Positions 46,060-55,421 of a stretch of 64,000 bases of DNA are shown here, piece after piece (position 1 is the first letter of the stretch; every line of letters starts with the position of its first letter). The notes below the pieces were generated by a model. That model was not told the origin of the DNA, ran no database searches, and worked only from the letters and a program-made list of their open reading frames with translations. The stretch lies in NCBI RefSeq assembly GCF_900142885.1, contig NZ_FRCL01000002.1, forward strand, positions 248,001-312,000. The letters run 5' to 3'. The translations under genes were made by a program, and so were the position numbers. This DNA comes from Flavobacterium xinjiangense. GTDB taxonomy: Bacteria; Bacteroidota; Bacteroidia; Flavobacteriales; Flavobacteriaceae.

Positions 46060-46092
46060 CAAAGGTATGAATTATTAAATTTTCTATACAAA
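46060..46092 (-). promoter_or_regulatory. Probable lpxB promoter (TTTG-N21-TACCTTTG)
   Basis: On the minus strand TTTG (46089-46092) is followed after 21 bases by TACCTTTG (46060-46067), an exact match to the Bacteroidota consensus, 65 bases before the lpxB start. The -33 element is next to the stop codon of the upstream gene. Confidence 0.65.
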
Positions 46093-46356
46093 CAGCGAAA
46101 GAAGCGCTAAGGATATCACGGCTAAAATGACCCCACGCGCCATTAATTCTTTATTTAATTTCAATAAAATGGCGAATGCTACTAAATCAAGTATGGACCC
46201 GAGAGTAATTATTTTGCCTAGTTTCCCTTCAAATTGCATAATCTGCAGACCGCCAAGAAAGCTGTAATTTGTAAAAAAAGTGATAAAAAGGAAGCTCCCA
46301 AGTACAGAAGCTAAAATTCCTATTATGAATCCAATTAACAGATCTGTTTTATTCAT
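46084..46356 (-). CDS. Small membrane protein coupled to surE
   Basis: A 90-residue protein with three hydrophobic segments (about 5-28, 48-64 and 70-89) and no recognisable catalytic motif. The ATG at 46356 is chosen because it overlaps the surE stop by eight bases (ATGAATAA). A longer frame from 46389 would only extend into the surE coding region. It lies between surE and lpxB and is likely an envelope protein of unknown role. Confidence 0.7.
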   Translation of the reverse strand: MNKTDLLIGFIIGILASVLGSFLFITFFTNYSFLGGLQIMQFEGKLGKIITLGSILDLVAFAILLKLNKELMARGVILAVISLALLSLFV

Positions 46357-47131
46357 TCCAATTCCAAGTATTAAGTTGTTGCGTTGCATGATGGGCTGTC
46401 AAATCAAACTGAACTGGAACAACTGAAATATATGCATTTTTCAATGCCCATTCATCAGTGTCTTCACCATGGTCTTGATTTATAAATTCGCCTGTAAGCC
46501 AATAGTAGTCTCTGCCTTGCGGGGTTTTACGTTTGTCGAATTTTTCCATCCAAATGGCTTTAGCCTGACGGCAAATTTTAATACCCTTAATCTCTTTCTC
46601 CTTCAATTTTGGAAAATTTACGTTCAAAACGACTCCTTCGGGAAGTTTATTGGCAAGAACTTCTAATGTTATTTTTCTGATAAATGGCTTTATATCTTCA
46701 AAATTTGCATTCCACTCAAAATCTAATAAGGAAAATCCAATAGCCTGAATTCCTTCAATACCAGCCTCAACAGCAGCGCTCATAGTTCCGGAGTAGATTA
46801 CATTTATTGAAGAATTAGAACCGTGATTTACGCCCGATACGCACAAATCTGGTTTCCTTTTCAGAATTTCACTAACTGCAAATTTTACGCAATCTACTGG
46901 AGTGCCAGAGCAACTGTATTCAGTTATGGTATCCCCTTCCTTTGAAAGTTTATTTAAATAAAGCGTATCGTTTATTGTAATACCATGACCTGTAGCGCTT
47001 TGTGGTGCGTCAGGAGCAACAACAATGACTTCGCCAATTTCTGCCATTACCGCTATTAATGCTCGAAGTCCTGGTGCAGAAATGCCATCATCATTGGTAA
47101 CTAATATTAAAGGTTTAGCTTGTTTTGTCAT
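46349..47131 (-). CDS. surE: 5'-nucleotidase SurE
   Basis: Metal-dependent nucleoside-monophosphate phosphatase of 260 residues. The N-terminal ILVTNDDGISAPGLRALI contains the two metal-binding aspartates. APDAPQSATGHGITI, CSGTPVDCVKFA and VSGVNHGSNSSINVIYSGTMSAAVEAG are all family signatures. Its normal length and full motifs indicate an active enzyme. The TAnnTTTG-like TACATTTG at 47175-47182 on the minus strand may be its promoter -7 element. Confidence 0.95.
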   Translation of the reverse strand: MTKQAKPLILVTNDDGISAPGLRALIAVMAEIGEVIVVAPDAPQSATGHGITINDTLYLNKLSKEGDTITEYSCSGTPVDCVKFAVSEILKRKPDLCVSGVNHGSNSSINVIYSGTMSAAVEAGIEGIQAIGFSLLDFEWNANFEDIKPFIRKITLEVLANKLPEGVVLNVNFPKLKEKEIKGIKICRQAKAIWMEKFDKRKTPQGRDYYWLTGEFINQDHGEDTDEWALKNAYISVVPVQFDLTAHHATQQLNTWNWNE

Positions 47132-47340
47132 TTTTTATTTTTAAGAAAAGATTTTTAATTCACAATTTATAAAACAAATGTAGTTACACAAAACCGTATT
47201 TTATAAACAAAAAATATAAAATTTATGAACTTGATTTATTATAGCCAAAACAAAAAAAACAATTTTATATCTTTAACAAAAAATTATGCAGCGCTTGTTA
47301 ACGATGGCATAGTTTTTACCGTAATTTAGATTAAAAATTG

Positions 47341-49617
47341 ATGAATACTATTATTGAATATATGAAAAGAAATTATAAAATACTTCTTGTTGTTGCGTGT
47401 CTTTCGATTTCGCTATTTGCGTTCAAAATCAATGCAGCAAAAGATACAGACCCCGAGAAAGATAAATTACTTTTAGAATTATTGACTTTTGTTATACAAA
47501 AAGGACATTATAATCCTGCAACTATAGATGATACTTTTTCTAAAGGAATTTATAAAGACTATGTTCAAGCTTTAGATCCTTCTAAACGTTTCTTTTTACA
47601 ATCGGATATTAATGAGTTTTCAAAATATGAAACGCAATTAGATGATCAATTATTAAATAAAGATTTGACTTTTTTCAATCTGACTTACGATCGTTTAATG
47701 CAAAGAATGGAGGAAAGTAAAAAAATCTATAAGAACATTTTGAGCCAACCTTTTGACTATAATGTTGATGAGAGTTTTAATACCGACTATGAAAAAGCAC
47801 CTTATTCGAAAGATAGTAAGGAACTGGCTGATAAATGGCGTAAGCAAATTAAACTGTCGGCTCTGTCCTCGCTAACGGATCGTTTGAAAATGCAGGAAAA
47901 CAAAAAGAATGGAATTGTGGAAGCTAAAGATTCTTCAAATGATTTAGAACAAGCGGAGCAATTGAAAGTTGATATCATCAGTGCGGAAAAAGATAAAACG
48001 GCTGCGTCTTTGGATAAAGGTAAACCGAAAACATTTGAGCAGTTAGAGAAAGAAACTAGAGAAAGTGCGTTAAAATCGCTAGATGAATATTTTGGTTTTA
48101 TGAAGGACTTAGATAGAAATGATTGGTTTTCTGTATATATCAATTCTATTACGGCTCGTTTTGATCCTCATACTAATTATTTTGCTCCTGAAGAAAAAGA
48201 GCGTTTTGATGTTAGTATCAGTGGTAAATTAGAAGGAATTGGTGCTCGTCTTCAAAAGAAGAATGATTTTACTGAAATTTCAGAACTTATCTCCGGTGGA
48301 CCGGCTTGGAGAGGAAAACAGCTTGAGGCAGGTGATTTAGTAATGAAAGTGGCGCAAGGAAATGAGGAAGCGGTTGATGTTGTTGGGATGCGTCTTGATG
48401 ATGTTGTTAAAAAAATTAAAGGGCCTAAAGGAACTGAAGTTCGACTTACTGTGAAAAAAGTAGATGGGACAATCAAAATTATTTCTATAATAAGAGATAT
48501 TGTTGAAATTGAAGAAACCTATGCTAAATCAAGTGTAGTAAATAAAAACGGATTAAAATACGGCGTTATTTATCTGCCAAAATTTTATATTGATTTCGAA
48601 AACAAAGACGGTAGAGATGCCGGGAAAGATATTGCCAAAGAGGTGGAACTTTTAAAAGCAGCCGGTGTAAACGGAATCGTGTTAGATGTTCGTGATGACG
48701 GCGGTGGATCATTATCAACGGTTGTTGATATCGCTGGATTATTTATTGAGCAAGGTCCAATCGTACAAATCAAATCAGCCGGAAAAAAGAAAGAAGTTTT
48801 ATTTGACAGAGACAAAAAAATTGAATGGGACGGACCATTGGTAATCATGGTAAACAGTTTTTCAGCTTCTGCTTCTGAGATTTTGGCAGCTGCAATTCAA
48901 GATTATAAAAGAGGTATCATTGTAGGAAGTAAGCAAACCTATGGTAAAGGAACGGTGCAAAATGTAATCGATTTGAATCAATTTGTGCGTAATAGTGCAA
49001 CTGGAGATTTGGGTGCTATAAAAACAACTACTCAAAAATTCTACAGAATAAATGGTGGTTCAACCCAACTTGAGGGCGTTAGCAGTGATATTGTAATGCC
49101 GGACAGATATGCTTATTTGAAAATGGGTGAGCGTGATGTTGACAATGCAATGCCTTGGGATAAAATTGATCCTGCTGCCTATTCTGTTTGGAATAAAACT
49201 GCTAATTTTAATCAGGCTATTGCAAACAGTAAAAAAAGAATTGCGCAAAGTTCCCAATTTCAATTAATTGAAGAAAACGCAAAATGGATAGACAGTAGAA
49301 GTCAGGATAATACCTATAGTCTGAATATGGAGAAGTTTAAAATTGCTCAAAATGCGATCGAAGCAACTGCTAAAAAGTACAAGCCACTTTCTGATTATAA
49401 AAACGCATTGAAGTTCACTTCATTGCCTTATGAAATTGACGAGGTAAGCAAAGATGTTGTTTTGAAAGAAAAACGTGCGAGATGGCACGAAGCTTTAGCA
49501 AAAGATATTTACGTTGAGGAAGCGTTAAATGTTTTGGATGATTTACAGTCAAAGAGTGTTGTGAAAAAAGCCATACCTGCTAAGCTAAAAAAAGAAAAAC
49601 TAGCTTCTAAATCATAA
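47341..49617 (+). CDS. Tail-specific carboxy-terminal protease (S41, Prc-type)
   Basis: Periplasmic protease of 758 residues. The N-terminal membrane segment or signal is LLVVACLSISLFAFKINA. A Prc-type N-terminal helical domain follows, then a PDZ domain (about 285-370, VSISGKLEGIGARLQKK). The S41 core has catalytic Ser near residue 510 in NSFSASASEI and Lys near residue 536 in QTYGKGTVQ. The DUF3340-like C-terminal region completes the E. coli Prc architecture. The ATG at 47341 is used; an internal ATG at 47362 is an alternative start. Confidence 0.93.
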   Translation: MNTIIEYMKRNYKILLVVACLSISLFAFKINAAKDTDPEKDKLLLELLTFVIQKGHYNPATIDDTFSKGIYKDYVQALDPSKRFFLQSDINEFSKYETQLDDQLLNKDLTFFNLTYDRLMQRMEESKKIYKNILSQPFDYNVDESFNTDYEKAPYSKDSKELADKWRKQIKLSALSSLTDRLKMQENKKNGIVEAKDSSNDLEQAEQLKVDIISAEKDKTAASLDKGKPKTFEQLEKETRESALKSLDEYFGFMKDLDRNDWFSVYINSITARFDPHTNYFAPEEKERFDVSISGKLEGIGARLQKKNDFTEISELISGGPAWRGKQLEAGDLVMKVAQGNEEAVDVVGMRLDDVVKKIKGPKGTEVRLTVKKVDGTIKIISIIRDIVEIEETYAKSSVVNKNGLKYGVIYLPKFYIDFENKDGRDAGKDIAKEVELLKAAGVNGIVLDVRDDGGGSLSTVVDIAGLFIEQGPIVQIKSAGKKKEVLFDRDKKIEWDGPLVIMVNSFSASASEILAAAIQDYKRGIIVGSKQTYGKGTVQNVIDLNQFVRNSATGDLGAIKTTTQKFYRINGGSTQLEGVSSDIVMPDRYAYLKMGERDVDNAMPWDKIDPAAYSVWNKTANFNQAIANSKKRIAQSSQFQLIEENAKWIDSRSQDNTYSLNMEKFKIAQNAIEATAKKYKPLSDYKNALKFTSLPYEIDEVSKDVVLKEKRARWHEALAKDIYVEEALNVLDDLQSKSVVKKAIPAKLKKEKLASKS

Positions 49618-49646
49618 AGTCTATATAGGTTTATGAGTAAGTAATT

Positions 49647-49684
49647 AAAAACGCTTCAAAAATATTTTTTTGAGGCGTTTTTTT
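49647..49684 (+). terminator. Terminator of the tail-specific protease gene
   Basis: AAAACGCTTCAAAAA pairs with TTTTTGAGGCGTTTT (one G-U) and is followed by a long T-run. Confidence 0.85.
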
Positions 49685-49805
49685 TTTGTCCAGGATGTTT
49701 TTTATTCTTAGGGTGTTGTAATTCAGTTGTGTTTTTTTTTGAATTTTATAAATGAATAAAAAGGATTATTTTTAACAGTCGTTAATTTAAATTTGAAAGT
49801 TATAA

Positions 49806-50669
49806 ATGAAAAAGAAATATCTATATCCGCATGCAATAGTGGTTCTTCTATTCATTTACTGTTCTTCCTGTAGTAAAAATCAAAAAGGGGGAAATCCAAT
49901 AGATCCAGGTAGTCCTATAAACAATGCGACTTCAAATATTAAATATAAAAGCTCCAGTGAATTAAGCATCGATAACGCATACAGTTACGAGGCGTTTGAT
50001 TTTTTGCCCTCTTCTACAACAAACGGGGTCGTAAAGCATGCTTTCTATACATTGTCTTATAACGAGGAGTTTGAGCAGGCAGAGTGGGTAGCTTATGAAC
50101 TGAAGAAATCGTATATTAAAAATAATAATTTTAGACGGCCATTTTTTATTGAAGATCCCAAAGTAGCTACCGGTTCAGCTAGCTGGAGGAATTATAAAAA
50201 TTCAGGTTATGATAAAGGTCATTTGTGTCCGGCAGGGGATATGGAGTTTGCAATAGATGCCTATAATGATACTTTTCTAACTTCAAATATTTCGCCGCAG
50301 CTGCGTGATTTTAATAATGGTATCTGGAATAGATTAGAGCAGAAAGTTCGCTATTGGGCGGTGAAGTATGATGGGCTTTACGTGATTACTGGAGGAGTGC
50401 TAAAGGAGTCATCGAGGACAATAGGAAAAGAAAAAGTTTTAGTTCCAAAATATTTTTACAAGATTTTGTTGGATAACAACGAAGGGAATTATAAAATGAT
50501 TGCTTTTTTGGTTCCTAACGAGGGCAGCTATAAACCATTATATAGTTTTGTAGTTTCTGTAGATCGTGTGGAAGAGATGACTGGCATCGACTTTTTTCCT
50601 AAGCTAAAAGATGACCTAGAAAATCAATTAGAAAAAAATAGCGACTATAAAAACTGGAGTTTTAATTAG
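49806..50669 (+). CDS. Secreted DNA/RNA non-specific endonuclease (lipoprotein)
   Basis: A 287-residue nuclease of the NucA/NUC1 type. The lipoprotein signal ends in FIYCSSC. The catalytic motif is YDKGHLCPAGDM near residue 140 (DRGH-like, with the catalytic histidine), and the metal-binding asparagine region is FLTSNISPQLRDFNNGIWNRLE. It would degrade extracellular nucleic acid at the cell surface. TAAATTTG at 49788-49795 may be its -7 element. A conserved-looking 3' element follows immediately. Confidence 0.9.
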   Translation: MKKKYLYPHAIVVLLFIYCSSCSKNQKGGNPIDPGSPINNATSNIKYKSSSELSIDNAYSYEAFDFLPSSTTNGVVKHAFYTLSYNEEFEQAEWVAYELKKSYIKNNNFRRPFFIEDPKVATGSASWRNYKNSGYDKGHLCPAGDMEFAIDAYNDTFLTSNISPQLRDFNNGIWNRLEQKVRYWAVKYDGLYVITGGVLKESSRTIGKEKVLVPKYFYKILLDNNEGNYKMIAFLVPNEGSYKPLYSFVVSVDRVEEMTGIDFFPKLKDDLENQLEKNSDYKNWSFN

Positions 50670-50815
50670 CCCTGATAGAAATGGAAAGCTTTTGAAGGCA
50701 CGCTTTTTAGTTTTTCTATTTTTTCAAAGCGACCAAAGGAAGCTCTTTAAGAAATAAATAAAAACTGTAGCGAGACAAAAAACTTGAAATGAATAGCAGG
50801 ATTTAGCTCCTGATA
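50668..50815 (+). ncRNA. Candidate conserved 3' element after the nuclease gene
   Basis: The ~150 bases after the nuclease stop start with AGCCCTGATAGAAATGGAAA, include GCGAGACAAAAAACTTGAAA in the middle and end with GCAGGATTTAGCTCCTGA, where CAGGA and TCCTG can pair. From memory, this ordered set of words recurs downstream of genes in many flavobacterial genomes and may correspond to the Flavo-1 candidate RNA motif. I cannot verify that here. Nothing coding is seen in it. Confidence 0.4.
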
Positions 50816-50826
50816 GTGAATCCCGT

Positions 50827-52062
50827 TTACCATTCATTTACTTTATTGGCATCCATTTTTATAAATATAAACAATAATATAGTGAATCCCCATAGTCCAG
50901 ATCCTCCGTAAGAAAAGAAAGGAAGTGGCACACCTATAGTTGGGAATATACCTACGACCATAGCTATATTTACAAAGAAATGAATGAATAAAATACCGGC
51001 TACGCAATAGCCATAAACTCTGCTGAATTTGGTTTTTTGTCTTTCGGCGAGGTATATAATTCTTAGAAATAAGCCAACGAAAAGCCCAATTACCACAAGT
51101 GAACCAATAAATCCCCATTCTTCACCAACTGTTGTGAAAATATAATCGGTATGTTGTTCCGGGACAAATCCACCTTTAGTTTGTGTGCCTTCTAGAAAAC
51201 CTTTGCCAAACCATCCGCCAGATCCAATAGCGATTTCAGATTGATTGGTATTGTATCCAATCCCTTTCATATCGACACTTCTACCTAATAAAATATTAAA
51301 ACGATCTCGATGATGCTGTTTAAAGACATGTTCAAAAACATAATTTACAGATAGAACAAAACCTGACATTAGGACAAAAAGGATACTGCTTAATAATATA
51401 TTTCTATCGCCTAATCTCGACTTGAAATGGACTATTACGAGTACCAGTAACGCAATCAAGATTACATATTGTGGTTGCAGTACCAGTGTTAGAACAAATA
51501 ATAATATAGTAACAAAACCAGTCCAAACATACCAAGAAGGAAGACCTTCACGATATAATACGATAATGAATATGCTATATATTAAGGCACTTCCGGGGTC
51601 AGGTTGGGGCAATATAAGCATGACTGGCAAAAAGACAATGGCTAATGCCTGAATCTGCCTGTTGACTTCTTTTAAATTAATTTGAGAATCACTTAGATAT
51701 TTGGCTAATGCCAATGCCGTAGCTGCTTTTGCAAATTCAGAAGGTTGAATTGTAAAACTTCCGAAACCGTACCAACAACGTTGTCCTGCTATCGTCTTAC
51801 CAAAAACGAATAAACCGGCGAGTGATAATAAAGAGACTCCAAAAATTATACTTGCATACTTTTCATAAAACTTTCCATCTACAGAAAGTATTATAAATAT
51901 TAATGGTATGGTTAATACAATAAATATGAGCTGTTTCTCAGAAGTGCCCTCCATAGAGGACAAAGAGGAGGAATAAATGTTTAACCACCCCATGATCACA
52001 AGCGCAATGTATATAATTACACAGGTCCAATCAAGATTGTTCTTTATACTTTGGTTTTTCAT
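50827..52062 (-). CDS. rodA: Rod shape-determining protein RodA
   Basis: SEDS-family peptidoglycan glycosyltransferase for cell elongation, 411 residues with about ten membrane helices. Motifs: GQRCWYGFGSFTIQPSEFAKAA, FLPVMLILPQPDPGSALIY, IAIGSGGWFGKGFLEGTQTKGGFVPEQHTDYIF and GVPLPFFSYGGSGLW. It lies directly behind mrdA (18 bases) in the usual shape-gene cluster. It is a little longer than E. coli RodA. Confidence 0.95.
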   Translation of the reverse strand: MKNQSIKNNLDWTCVIIYIALVIMGWLNIYSSSLSSMEGTSEKQLIFIVLTIPLIFIILSVDGKFYEKYASIIFGVSLLSLAGLFVFGKTIAGQRCWYGFGSFTIQPSEFAKAATALALAKYLSDSQINLKEVNRQIQALAIVFLPVMLILPQPDPGSALIYSIFIIVLYREGLPSWYVWTGFVTILLFVLTLVLQPQYVILIALLVLVIVHFKSRLGDRNILLSSILFVLMSGFVLSVNYVFEHVFKQHHRDRFNILLGRSVDMKGIGYNTNQSEIAIGSGGWFGKGFLEGTQTKGGFVPEQHTDYIFTTVGEEWGFIGSLVVIGLFVGLFLRIIYLAERQKTKFSRVYGYCVAGILFIHFFVNIAMVVGIFPTIGVPLPFFSYGGSGLWGFTILLFIFIKMDANKVNEW

Positions 52063-52080
52063 CTGAGGTGTATAGTCGTA

Positions 52081-54018
52081 TTAATTCTGTTGAGTTGTGT
52101 CCACTTTTATAACTTGGACGGGAACTACGGTTTTTTTGTTTTTTATTGAATCTTCAATTCTTAACTGTAATTTTATAGTTTCTGAAAGTCCGCCTAATTT
52201 AGCATATTGTCCTTGTAAGCTGGTGTTAAGTATGCGAGTTTCTAAATCAGTTCTTGTAATTTTTTTTCTTAAGAATTTTTCAATCATTAGACTGGCAATA
52301 GGTCCCGCTATTGTTGCTCCAAAACCTCCGTTTTCAACTAGTATTGCGATAGCAATTTTTGGATTGTCTTTTGGCGCAAAAGCCACAAAAATGGAATGAT
52401 CTTTTAGTTGTTCTCTTTTGCCATTTATTTTCGCAAAGTTTTCGGCTGTTCCTGTTTTACCACAAATATCGATCCCATCTACTCGGAGGGAGCTTGCTGT
52501 TCCTAGATTGTACACATCAAACAAACCGCTTATCATGGGTTTGTAATATCTTTTATCAATTGTGGTAACGTGTTTTGTTGTGAATTTTTTATCAATTTTA
52601 TGACCTTCAATTCTCTTGATGATGTGAGGAGTATAGTAATAGCCTTCGTTAGCAACCGTTGCCATCATATTGGCGAGTTGTATAGGCGTCATTAAAACTT
52701 CGCCTTGTCCAATGGCATTTGATACGATTGTGGTACTACGCCATCCACCATTAGGATAGATTTTTTTGTATGTTTTTGAATCTGGAATATTTCCTTTTTT
52801 TCCAGTTGGTAAATCATATCCCATAAATTGTCCTAGTCCAAAACTCTTTATATGATTGCTCCATACATCAACTGCATAAGCTGGTTTTGCATATTTATTT
52901 ATTGTCAACATATACGCACTTGCGAAATATGTGTTACAAGAATTGTAGATTCCGTTATGTAATTGATGCGGTCCAAAACCGTGGCATTTCATGAATCGTC
53001 CTCTTGCATAACTAAAACCATGATGACACATAAAAGTGGTATGCTCATTTACAACACCTTCTTGAAGCGCAACCAATCCGGTTAAGATTTTAAATGGTGA
53101 ACCTGGAGGATATTCGGCTAATAATCCTCGGTCATATAGCGGCTTTGCTATCGAGTCGTGATATAAAACCGTGTAGTTTTTTGATCGTTGTCTTCCTACT
53201 AATATGGAAGGGTCATAAGATGGTGCGGTAACAAGTGCCAGTATTTCGCCCGTTTTAGGTTCAATAGCAACAATTCCACCTCTTTTATTAATCATTAATT
53301 GCTCGCCGTACTTTTGAAGTTCGGAATCAATAGTTAGATTGATGTCTTCTCCCTGAACAGCGACAGTGTCATATCTTCCTTCTTTATAAGAACCAATTTC
53401 TCTGTTGTACTTGTCTTTTTGAAAATATTTCACTCCTTTTATTCCGCGTAAAATATCTTCGTAACTTTCTTCAACTCCTTGCCTTCCTATTAAATCACCG
53501 CTGTTGTAATAAGGATTTTTTGCAACTAATTTTTCATTTACCTGCGTTATGAATCCAAAAACATTGGCTCCGTAATCTACTTCATAATCCCGTAAAGAAC
53601 GTTTTTGAAAGTAGAAACCTTCGAATTTTCTAATTTTTTCTTGGAATGCAGCAAATTCGCTTTTGTTTAATTGTGGCAAAAATACTGATGGTAATCTTGG
53701 ACTGTATATTTTGGCTTTTGCCATTCGTTTCAAGAAGTCTTCTTTGGTAATGTCAAGTAATTGACAAAGTTCTAAAGTATCTATGTTTTTTACATCTCTA
53801 GGTATAACCATGATGTCATAAGATGCTTGATTAGCAACTAATAATTTGCCATTTCTATCGTAAATATAACCTCTTTCCGGATAGTCATACTTTATTTTGA
53901 TTGCATTATTGTCTGATTTTAGTTTGAAGGAATCGTCAATAAATTGCAAATAAAATATCCGTATCACCAGCAATAACGCTGCAACAATGATTAAAGAAGG
54001 CAGCAATACTTTTCTCAT
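52081..54018 (-). CDS. mrdA: Penicillin-binding protein 2
   Basis: Class B transpeptidase that partners RodA in lateral-wall synthesis, 645 residues. An N-terminal membrane helix (LIIVAALLLVIRIFYLQF) is followed by the PBP dimerisation domain. In the transpeptidase domain, SxxK is in PGSPFKILTG, SxN is in YNSCNTYFA, and KTG is in CGKTGTAENFAK. Its start overlaps the mreD stop by four bases. The C-terminal ~60 residues are an extension rich in charged residues. Confidence 0.95.
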   Translation of the reverse strand: MRKVLLPSLIIVAALLLVIRIFYLQFIDDSFKLKSDNNAIKIKYDYPERGYIYDRNGKLLVANQASYDIMVIPRDVKNIDTLELCQLLDITKEDFLKRMAKAKIYSPRLPSVFLPQLNKSEFAAFQEKIRKFEGFYFQKRSLRDYEVDYGANVFGFITQVNEKLVAKNPYYNSGDLIGRQGVEESYEDILRGIKGVKYFQKDKYNREIGSYKEGRYDTVAVQGEDINLTIDSELQKYGEQLMINKRGGIVAIEPKTGEILALVTAPSYDPSILVGRQRSKNYTVLYHDSIAKPLYDRGLLAEYPPGSPFKILTGLVALQEGVVNEHTTFMCHHGFSYARGRFMKCHGFGPHQLHNGIYNSCNTYFASAYMLTINKYAKPAYAVDVWSNHIKSFGLGQFMGYDLPTGKKGNIPDSKTYKKIYPNGGWRSTTIVSNAIGQGEVLMTPIQLANMMATVANEGYYYTPHIIKRIEGHKIDKKFTTKHVTTIDKRYYKPMISGLFDVYNLGTASSLRVDGIDICGKTGTAENFAKINGKREQLKDHSIFVAFAPKDNPKIAIAILVENGGFGATIAGPIASLMIEKFLRKKITRTDLETRILNTSLQGQYAKLGGLSETIKLQLRIEDSIKNKKTVVPVQVIKVDTTQQN

Positions 54019-54521
54019 CTTTTGTTTGGCTTAATAAGGTAGATTATTGTAATACAAAGCAATAATGTAAACAGGGTGCTTAATAATGTTCTCAGCAATA
54101 TGTCTAAAATAAAGCTAAACTGAAAAGCTTCTAAAATAAACAAAATGAGATGGTGGATCAAAACAGAAAGTAATATAAAAGAGAATCTTTCTGGAGTTAG
54201 TACGTCATTTAATTTAACGGTTTGGTATTCATAACTCAAACCAAAAGAAAATTTGAAAATAAAAGGTCTAAAATAAGCGAGAACTAAACAAGCGGTTGTG
54301 TGTATTCCGCCCGAATTAGAAAACATATCCATGATAAGACCAAGAAAAAAGCTGGCGATTAATAACCCGGATTTATTTCCATTTACAGGATATAATATGA
54401 TGAAGAGTATATATGGAAATGGACTGATATAGCCCAAAAAATTCATATTATTGAAAATAATAATTTGGACTGCCAGTAACAGAACGAATCGAAAAATATT
54501 GACTAACAAAGTGCTATTCAT
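54015..54521 (-). CDS. mreD: Rod shape-determining protein MreD
   Basis: A 168-residue inner-membrane protein with about five helices (FRFVLLLAVQIIIFNNMNFLGYISPFPYILFI is the first pair). It is assigned mainly by position between mreC and mrdA and by size and hydrophobicity. The start overlaps the mreC stop by eight bases (ATGAATAG). Confidence 0.88.
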   Translation of the reverse strand: MNSTLLVNIFRFVLLLAVQIIIFNNMNFLGYISPFPYILFIILYPVNGNKSGLLIASFFLGLIMDMFSNSGGIHTTACLVLAYFRPFIFKFSFGLSYEYQTVKLNDVLTPERFSFILLSVLIHHLILFILEAFQFSFILDILLRTLLSTLFTLLLCITIIYLIKPNKR

Positions 54522-55338
54522 TTTTTTCTTTTTTTTCTAAATTAATAAGTTCCTCGCGATCTTTACTTTTTATGATATAGACATGACCTAAATTTGTCAT
54601 GTCATTAAAGAGTTTCACTTTTATTGTATAATAGTGAGTTTGATCGTCTATTTCTATTTTGTCAATTGTTCCTATATTGATATTCTCAGGAAATATTACA
54701 GATTGTCCACCAGTTACGATGGTATCTCCTTTTCTAACTGAAGCAAGTCTAGGCACATCTATTAATTGTACAAAACCAGTGCTTTTTCCATTCCAAATCA
54801 AAGAACCAAAATGATTAGATTTTTTGATTTTGGCGTTTATTTGAGATTTTGTATTCAAAATACTCACCACAGTAGAATATCTTGGAGAGGTGTTATCAAT
54901 AATACCTATGATACCCAAATCATTGATTACTCCCATGTCCGGTTTTACGCCTTGAAGTTCGCCTGAATTTAAAGTTAAATAGTTTTCATGTGAATTGAAC
55001 GAATTATGAATCACTTTAGAAACTACTATATCAGATGGTTTTACTCCTTTTAAACTGTCTAATTTCTTTATTACAGTGGTGTCTTTTTTATTAAATAATA
55101 GACTTTTTAACTTTGCATTTTCAAGCGCAAGGGCATCATTTTGAGTTTTTAAATTTAAATACTCATTGATGTTATTGACTTTTTCATAAACACCTCCACT
55201 CAAAAAGTTAGCAGAACTGATTATTTTACTTCTATGAAAAGAGTGAGATTGAATAGTAAGAGTTAACGAAATACCCAAAAGCAGCAAAAACAGTATACGA
55301 TTACTGTTTTTAAAAATAAAATTAAATATTTGCTGCAT
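54514..55338 (-). CDS. mreC: Rod shape-determining protein MreC
   Basis: A bitopic protein of 274 residues. An N-terminal membrane helix (ILFLLLLGISLTLTI) is followed by a coiled coil (about 60-95) and the beta-barrel MreC core. The core contains LNSGELQGVKPDMGVINDLGIIGII and GSLIWNGKSTGFVQLIDVPRLA. It links cytoplasmic MreB with the periplasmic wall enzymes encoded downstream. Confidence 0.93.
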   Translation of the reverse strand: MQQIFNFIFKNSNRILFLLLLGISLTLTIQSHSFHRSKIISSANFLSGGVYEKVNNINEYLNLKTQNDALALENAKLKSLLFNKKDTTVIKKLDSLKGVKPSDIVVSKVIHNSFNSHENYLTLNSGELQGVKPDMGVINDLGIIGIIDNTSPRYSTVVSILNTKSQINAKIKKSNHFGSLIWNGKSTGFVQLIDVPRLASVRKGDTIVTGGQSVIFPENINIGTIDKIEIDDQTHYYTIKVKLFNDMTNLGHVYIIKSKDREELINLEKKEKNE

Positions 55339-55374
55339 TTTTTTAAGTTAAAAATTTTTTAAAATCAATCCCTG

Positions 55375-55419
55375 ATTCCAATATATAGCTTTATAAATTG
55401 GAATCTGGAAATTGGAATT
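55375..55419. repeat. Iterated TTGGAAT word repeat between mreB and mreC
   Basis: ATTCCAAT (55375-55382) is followed 14 bases later by its reverse complement ATTGGAAT (55397-55404), then CTGGAA and a further ATTGGAAT. The pattern resembles other intergenic iterated-word repeats in the window. Confidence 0.5.
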
Positions 55420-55421
55420 TG

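Noticed and set aside
47175..47211. Complete surE promoter
   Set aside because: The -7 element TACATTTG is good, but the nearest TTTG lies 25 bases upstream of it, too far for a confident full promoter call.
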